Assembly (NCBI GenBank): GCA_018715025.1
Contig: DVMK01000041.1
Span: 1 to 26,442 of the forward strand
Source: Candidatus Caccousia avistercoris
Lineage (GTDB): Bacteria; Bacillota; Clostridia; Oscillospirales; Acutalibacteraceae
Reading direction: 5' to 3'
DNA length: 26,442 bases
In this document: piece by piece, positions 21,634-26,442 of the stretch
Layout: the number at the start of each line of letters is the position of its first letter
Numbering within the stretch: position 1 is the stretch's first letter
Notes under the pieces: generated by a model
Databases searched by the model: none
What the model was told of the DNA's origin: nothing
Seen by the model: the letters and a program-made list of their open reading frames with translations, nothing else
Position numbers and translations under genes: made by a program

Positions 21634-24210
21634 GTGAAAGAACGCTTTGATGTTACCGGAATGACCTGCAGCGCCTGCAGCGCCCACGTGGAAAAGGCCG
21701 TGCGGGAATGCCCGGGCGTCAGCCAGGTTTCCGTAAACCTTTTGCAGAACAGCATGACGGTGGATTACCAGGAGGGGCAGGTAACCCCGGCGCAGATTGT
21801 GAAAGCGGTGGAGGATGCAGGCTACGGGGCGGCCCCTCACGGCGGGGCCAAAGCCGCCGCCAAGGCCAGCCTGCCCAACGAAGGGGAACAAGAGGCCAAA
21901 TCCACCCGGTTCCGGCTGAAGGTTTCCATCGCCTTCCTCATTCCCCTTATGTACGTTTCCATGGGGCACATGATGGGCCTGCCCCTGCCGTCCTTTCTGC
22001 ACGGCGCGGAGAACGCCCTGGCCTTCGCCTTCACCCAGTTTTTGCTGGCGCTGCCCATTTTGTACGTAAACCGGAAATTTTATGTGGTGGGCTTCAAAAC
22101 GCTGTTCAAGGGAGCGCCCACCATGGACACCCTCATTGCCATTGGCTCCGGCGCGGCCATGGTGTACGGCATATTCGCCATTTACAGCATTGGCTGGGGC
22201 CTGGGCCATGGGGATTGGGAGATGGTAAACCGGTATTCCATGGATTTGTATTTTGAATCTGCCGGCACTATTTTGACGCTGATCACGGTCGGCAAATTTC
22301 TGGAGGCCCGCTCCAAGGGGCGCACCTCTGACGCCATCGCCAAGCTGATGGACCTGGCCCCCAAAACAGCCGTCCTGCTGCGGGACGGCCAGGAGGTGGA
22401 AATCCCCCTGGAGGAGGTAAAGTCCGGCGATGTGCTGATTGTGAAGGCCGGCGCCTCCGTCCCGGTGGACGGAAGAGTGCTGGAGGGTTCCGCCGCGGTG
22501 GATGAGGCCGCCTTCACCGGGGAAAGCCTTCCGGTAGAGAAAAAGGCCGGCGACCCGGTTACCGGCGGCACGGTGAGCAAGTCCGGCTGGCTGAAGATGG
22601 AGGCTTCCCGGGTAGGGGAGGACACCGCCCTGGCCCAGATCATCCGGCTGGTGGAGGACGCCAACGCCACCAAGGCGCCCATCGCCCGCCTGGCAGACAA
22701 GGTGAGCGCCGTCTTTGTGCCCGCCGTCATTGCCATTGCCGTCATTGCCGTCATCGCCTGGCTGATTGCCGGGCAGACGGTGGAATTCGCCCTTTCCATC
22801 GGCATTTCCGTGCTGGTTATCTCCTGCCCCTGCGCGCTGGGCCTGGCCACCCCCACCGCCATCATGGTGGGCACCGGCAAGGGCGCGGAAAACGGGATCC
22901 TGTTCAAGACGGCGGAAAGCCTGGAAACCATTCACAAGGTGGACACCGTGGTTATGGACAAGACGGGCACCGTCACCGAGGGCAAGCCGGTGGTGACAGA
23001 GCTTCGCCCGGCAGAGGGCGTAACGGAGGAGCAGCTTTTGCTGCTGGCGGCCTCGGTGGAGCAGCGCTCTGACCATCCTCTTTCCCTGGCGGTAACCGAG
23101 CGGGCAAAGGGGATGGCCCTGCTGGAGGCGGAGGATTTCCAAACCCTGGAGGGCCGCGGCGTTTCCGCCCTGGTGGGCGGGAAGCGCGTTCTGGCGGGCA
23201 ACCGGCGCATGATGGAAGAGGGCCGCGTTCCCCTGGGCCGTTTCGCCGCCCTGGCGGACGAGCTGGCCGGGCTGGGGCAGACGCCGCTGTTTTTCGCAGA
23301 GGAAACCAGGCTGCTGGGTCTGCTTTCTGTGGCGGATGTGGTCAAGCCCACCAGCCGCCAGGCGGTGGAGGAGTTCCGCGCCCTGGGCGTCGATGTGGTG
23401 ATGCTCACCGGCGACAACCGCCGCACGGCCAGGGCCATCGGCGCCCAGCTGGCCATCCCCCACGTGGTGGCGGAGGTGCTTCCCCAGGATAAGGAGCGGG
23501 AGGTGCGCCGCCTGCAGGGGCAGGGCCGGAAGGTGGCCATGATTGGCGACGGCGTGAACGACGCCCCCGCCCTGGCCCGGGCCGACGTGGGCATCGCCAT
23601 CGGCGCGGGAACAGACATCGCCATCGAATCCGCCGACATTGTCCTGATGAAGAGCGACCTGCTGGACGCGGTTTCCGCTGTGCAGCTGGGCCGGGCCGTC
23701 ATCCGGAATATCAAGGAAAACCTGTTCTGGGCTTTCTTTTACAACACCATCGGCATCCCGGTGGCGGCAGGCGTATTTTTCACCCTGTGGGGCCTGCGCC
23801 TGAACCCCATGCTGGGGGCCGCGGCCATGAGCCTCAGCTCTGTCTGTGTAGTGTCCAACGCCCTGCGCCTGCGCTTCTTCAAGCGGAAGCTGCACGGCGC
23901 CCCCGCCAGCGCCGCACCGGTGGAACCCGAGCTGCGGGTGCCGTCGGAGGAAGGGGCGAGGAAAATAGAAGAACCTGTACAGGAAAGAAAAGGAGAGAGT
24001 ACCATGACAAAAACACTGAACATTGAAGGCATGATGTGCGCCCACTGCGTAGCCCACGTGGAAAAGGCTTTGAACGCCATAGACGGCGTTTCCGCCAAAG
24101 CGGACCTGGAAAACAAATGCGCCTATGTCACCCTGGAAAAGGACGTTGCAGACGAAGCGCTTTCCAAAGCGGTGGAGGACGCCGGCTACCAGGTTACGGG
24201 CGTCCGCTGA
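21634..24210 (+). CDS. copA: Copper-exporting P1B-type ATPase, HMA domains at both ends
   Basis: An 858-residue copper(I) efflux pump. It has an N-terminal metal-binding HMA domain (MTCSAC, C12 and C15) and membrane helices from about residue 95. The transport motif is CPC at 398-400, the phosphorylated aspartate is D442 in DKTGT, and MLTGDN and GDGVNDAP (from 638) are present. A charged linker (about 760-790) leads to a second HMA domain at the C-terminus (GMMCAHC, C802 and C805). Most bacterial CopA lack that last domain; in many Firmicutes it is a separate copZ gene. GTG 21634 is preceded by AAGGAGG. The operator and downstream csoR mark copper induction. Silver would also be carried. Confidence 0.96.
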   Translation: MKERFDVTGMTCSACSAHVEKAVRECPGVSQVSVNLLQNSMTVDYQEGQVTPAQIVKAVEDAGYGAAPHGGAKAAAKASLPNEGEQEAKSTRFRLKVSIAFLIPLMYVSMGHMMGLPLPSFLHGAENALAFAFTQFLLALPILYVNRKFYVVGFKTLFKGAPTMDTLIAIGSGAAMVYGIFAIYSIGWGLGHGDWEMVNRYSMDLYFESAGTILTLITVGKFLEARSKGRTSDAIAKLMDLAPKTAVLLRDGQEVEIPLEEVKSGDVLIVKAGASVPVDGRVLEGSAAVDEAAFTGESLPVEKKAGDPVTGGTVSKSGWLKMEASRVGEDTALAQIIRLVEDANATKAPIARLADKVSAVFVPAVIAIAVIAVIAWLIAGQTVEFALSIGISVLVISCPCALGLATPTAIMVGTGKGAENGILFKTAESLETIHKVDTVVMDKTGTVTEGKPVVTELRPAEGVTEEQLLLLAASVEQRSDHPLSLAVTERAKGMALLEAEDFQTLEGRGVSALVGGKRVLAGNRRMMEEGRVPLGRFAALADELAGLGQTPLFFAEETRLLGLLSVADVVKPTSRQAVEEFRALGVDVVMLTGDNRRTARAIGAQLAIPHVVAEVLPQDKEREVRRLQGQGRKVAMIGDGVNDAPALARADVGIAIGAGTDIAIESADIVLMKSDLLDAVSAVQLGRAVIRNIKENLFWAFFYNTIGIPVAAGVFFTLWGLRLNPMLGAAAMSLSSVCVVSNALRLRFFKRKLHGAPASAAPVEPELRVPSEEGARKIEEPVQERKGESTMTKTLNIEGMMCAHCVAHVEKALNAIDGVSAKADLENKCAYVTLEKDVADEALSKAVEDAGYQVTGVR
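24004..24210 (+). other. Possible internal start giving a free CopZ-like chaperone
   Basis: An in-frame ATG at 24004 (residue 791 of CopA) opens exactly the C-terminal HMA domain, MTKTLNIEGMMCAHC onward, 68 residues, the size of CopZ. AGGAGAG at 23991-23997 stands 6 bases before it, as good as any ribosome site in the window. Free CopZ delivers Cu(I) to CopA. The sequence supports the possibility; actual initiation is inference. The linker upstream looks like former intergenic DNA. Confidence 0.45.
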
Positions 24211-24237
24211 GGGGAAAGGACGGCCGGGAGAGAGGAA

Positions 24238-24513
24238 ATGAGAGCGGATAAGGCAAAGGTGACCCGCCTGCTCAAAACCGCCCGGGGCCAGCTGGACGGC
24301 ATCCTGAAAATGGTGGAGGAAAACCAGTACTGCATTGACGTGCTGAACCAAATGCTGGCCGCCGAGGCCGTGCTTCGCCGCGCGGAGCGGGAGGTGCTGC
24401 GGGCCCACATGGAGGGCTGCGTAGCAGAGGCCTTCGAGCGCGCGGACGAGGGCGAACGGGAGCAGAAAATCGACGAAATCATCAAGGCAGTGGAGAAGAT
24501 GGAGCACAGATAA
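24238..24513 (+). CDS. csoR: Copper-sensing transcriptional repressor CsoR
   Basis: A 91-residue all-helical repressor. The copper ligands are C32, H57 and C61, with the same spacing (25 and 4) as in characterised CsoR. The RLLKTARGQLDGILKMVEE first helix is typical of the DUF156 family that also includes RcnR and FrmR; the C-H-C set points to copper. Apo-CsoR should bind the palindrome before copA and release on Cu(I) binding, making the operon self-regulated. It starts 27 bases after copA with GAGAGAGGAA as ribosome site. Persulfide-sensing CstR relatives lack the histidine and are therefore unlikely. Confidence 0.94.
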   Translation: MRADKAKVTRLLKTARGQLDGILKMVEENQYCIDVLNQMLAAEAVLRRAEREVLRAHMEGCVAEAFERADEGEREQKIDEIIKAVEKMEHR

Positions 24514-24588
24514 CGGTTTTTCCCGCTGCCCGCGGTTGCAATACGGTGCGCATCAGACTGTGTACCGCACCCTTTTGAAACGAGAAGG

Positions 24589-24628
24589 AAACGGCTGCGC
24601 CGGGGAACCTCCCTGGCGCAGCCGTTTT
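24589..24628. terminator. Bidirectional terminator between csoR and ftsH
   Basis: A perfect 13-bp stem (24589-24601 with 24615-24627) with AAA on the left and TTTT on the right serves the two convergent genes. A weaker GGTGCG/CGCACC hairpin lies just before it, near 24545-24571. Confidence 0.9.
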
Positions 24629-24640
24629 CACTGTTTCTGC

Positions 24641-26442
24641 TTATGCTTTTTCTTCTTCGCTGTGTCCGCTGCTCTCGGCGGAAATTTGCCCCTGAACATC
24701 GTATTTCTTCAAAATTTCCATGAACTCCTCGCCGGTAATGGTCTCTTTTTCTATCAGGTAATGGGCCAGCTCGTGCAGGGCCTGCATATTCTCCTTCAAA
24801 ATCGAAACGGCCTTCTCGTGGGCCTTACGGATGATGGAAAGGGCTTCCTCGTCGATGAGGCGGGCCGTGCCCTCAGAGCAGGCCAGGGAGGTGTCCCCGC
24901 CCAAATACTGGTTGGAGACGGTTTCCAGCGCCATCATGTCGAACTTTTCCGTCATGCCCAGGCGGGTGACCATGGAGCGGGCCAGCTTGGTGGCCTGTTC
25001 TATGTCGTTGGATGCGCCGGAGGTGCAGGTGCCAAAAATCAGCTCCTCGGCGGAACGGCCGCCGGTAAGGGTGGCGATCTTGTTGAACAGCTCCTCTCTG
25101 CTCATCAGCACCGTTTCGTCCTCGGCCACCTGCATGGTGTAGCCCAGCGCGCCGGAGGTGCGGGGAACAATGGTGATTTTTGCCACAGGGGCAGAGTCGG
25201 TCTGCCGGGCCGCCACCAGCGCGTGACCCACCTCATGGTACGCCACAATCTGCTTTTCCTTGGGGGAAATAACCGCGCCCTTGCGCTGGTACCCGGCGAT
25301 GATCACCTCTACGCTCTCTTCCAGGTCGTTTTGGGTGACGGCATAGCGGCCGCAGCGCACAGCCCGCAGGGCGGCTTCGTTGATGATGTTGGCCAGCTCT
25401 GCGCCGGAAGCGCCCGCCGTAGCCCTGGCAATGGCGTTGAAGTCGATGTCCGGGCCCATCTTTACGTCCTGGGCATGCACCCGCAAAATTGCCTCGCGTC
25501 CCTTCAGGTCGGGCAGCTCTACCGGGATGCGCCGGTCGAACCGGCCGGGCCGCAGCAGGGCTTTGTCCAGGCTGTCGGGCCGGTTGGTGGCGGCCAGGAT
25601 AACCACGCCCTTTTTAGCGTCGAAGCCGTCCATTTCGGTGAGCAGCTGGTTGAGGGTCTGTTCCCGCTCGTCGTTGCTGGAAAAGCCTGCGCCGTCGCGT
25701 TTTTTGCCGATGGTGTCAATCTCGTCAATAAACACAATGCAGGGCGCCTTCTCCTGGGCTTGCTTAAACAGGTCGCGCACCTTGGCGGCGCCCATGCCCA
25801 CAAACATTTCCACGAATTCAGAACCGGAAATGGAGAAGAAGGGCACGTTGGCTTCGCCCGCCACCGCCTTGGCCAGCAGGGTTTTGCCTGTGCCGGGAGG
25901 GCCCACCAGCAGGGCGCCCTTGGGCATGGTAGCGCCGATGGATTCGTATTTCTTCGGGTCGTGCAGGAAGTCCACAATTTCCTTGAGGGCTTCCTTGGCC
26001 TCGTCCTCCCCGGCTACGTCGGCAAAGGTTTTTCCCGTTTGGGCAGAGACGTAAATCTTGGCGTTGCTCTTGCCGAAGGACATGGCGTTGGGGCCGCCCA
26101 TACGCTTCTGCATGCTGCGGATCAAAAGCCATCCGGCGCCCCACAGCAGCGCGGTGGGAAGAATCAGGCCGAACAGCAGGGAAATCCAGGGCGATTCCTC
26201 CTTGGGAACGATGTTGGTAAATTTAACCCCCGCGTTCTGCAGCCTGTCCACCAGCTCCGGGTCGTCCCAGGCACCGGTGACATAGATGAAGGGGTCCTCC
26301 TCGTCGGTGGTAATGAAGGCAATGGTGTCCTCTTCCTTCTGCACCTCTTTGATTTGGCCGCTTTCCAGCATATCCAGAAAGGTGCCGTAGTCCACCTCCC
26401 GGGTGCTCATCCGATCCAGCTGGGGCATGAGGATGGCGTTCA
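24641..26442 (-). CDS. ftsH: ATP-dependent zinc metalloprotease FtsH (5' end beyond window)
   Basis: A membrane-anchored AAA+ protease that degrades misfolded membrane proteins and short-lived regulators. At least 599 residues are visible. The reading frame is open past the right edge (N-A-I-L precedes the first internal methionine), so the true start and first membrane helix lie outside. Counting from that methionine (complement of 26426-26428): an extracytoplasmic YGTFLDMLESG domain, the second membrane helix (about 79-103), Walker A GPPGTGKT (176-183), Walker B CIVFIDEID, the second region of homology ending RPGRFDRR, and the zinc-binding HEVGH at 398-402. It ends in an acidic tail, HSEEEKA. 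It converges on the copper operon across a shared terminator. Confidence 0.96.
   Translation of the reverse strand, partial: NAILMPQLDRMSTREVDYGTFLDMLESGQIKEVQKEEDTIAFITTDEEDPFIYVTGAWDDPELVDRLQNAGVKFTNIVPKEESPWISLLFGLILPTALLWGAGWLLIRSMQKRMGGPNAMSFGKSNAKIYVSAQTGKTFADVAGEDEAKEALKEIVDFLHDPKKYESIGATMPKGALLVGPPGTGKTLLAKAVAGEANVPFFSISGSEFVEMFVGMGAAKVRDLFKQAQEKAPCIVFIDEIDTIGKKRDGAGFSSNDEREQTLNQLLTEMDGFDAKKGVVILAATNRPDSLDKALLRPGRFDRRIPVELPDLKGREAILRVHAQDVKMGPDIDFNAIARATAGASGAELANIINEAALRAVRCGRYAVTQNDLEESVEVIIAGYQRKGAVISPKEKQIVAYHEVGHALVAARQTDSAPVAKITIVPRTSGALGYTMQVAEDETVLMSREELFNKIATLTGGRSAEELIFGTCTSGASNDIEQATKLARSMVTRLGMTEKFDMMALETVSNQYLGGDTSLACSEGTARLIDEEALSIIRKAHEKAVSILKENMQALHELAHYLIEKETITGEEFMEILKKYDVQGQISAESSGHSEEEKA

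Noticed and set aside
21607..24507. A 966-codon open frame antisense to copA and csoR
   Set aside because: It is fully opposite two certain genes, low-complexity in composition, with no domain recognisable.
1..26442. tRNA, rRNA, CRISPR arrays, prophage or autonomous insertion-sequence genes
   Set aside because: I looked for tRNA T-loop motifs, regular spaced repeats and transposase or integrase proteins and saw none.

Overview
The window comes from a GC-rich (about 60% by eye), spore-forming, anaerobic Gram-positive bacterium. The best guess is class Clostridia, Oscillospiraceae/Ruminococcaceae-like. This rests on a yunB-type sporulation gene, formate-tetrahydrofolate ligase, a YtrA-type GntR/ABC operon, a CsoR-controlled copper ATPase, strong Shine-Dalgarno sites, frequent GTG/TTG starts and classic rho-independent terminators. 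No species is claimed. Nearly all genes read on the + strand. The exceptions are two very small genes near 21 kb and ftsH, which runs off the right edge.

Layout: 1-491 holds a terminator, a promoter and a MITE-like element with terminal inverted repeats. 492-3483 is a two-component system. 3574-7907 is a housekeeping block: fhs, tsaE and tsaB (tRNA t6A synthesis), rpiB and upp, closed by a strong terminator. 8104-9309 has a TIGR04076-type small protein and a methyltransferase. 9349-11353 is a self-contained GntR-ABC ATPase-ABC permease operon with a consensus promoter and palindromic operator. 11477-15536 is a complete polyamine uptake operon, potABCD, whose four genes overlap by 4 bases each. 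15572-16453 is a mutarotase-family enzyme. 16471-16700 is a hairpin-rich repeat. Then come a TraX-family membrane protein, yunB, citrate synthase and a membrane diguanylate cyclase. 20980-21360 holds two small minus-strand genes. 21555-24628 is a copper-efflux operon (copA with an extra C-terminal metal-binding domain, then csoR) with its own operator. The end is the 3' part of ftsH.

Several blocks are self-regulated. CsoR is encoded last in the operon whose promoter carries a CsoR-like palindrome. The GntR regulator is encoded first in its operon, behind a palindrome that overlaps the -10 box.

Most of the window is ordinary core genome, and I did not find a convincing new multi-gene system. 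The points most worth a second look are these: a possible internal translation start inside copA that would release a free CopZ-like chaperone; a PotD that appears tethered by a C-terminal membrane helix instead of a lipid; two non-coding elements with terminal inverted repeats; a heavily structured fhs leader; and the two uncharacterised small proteins.
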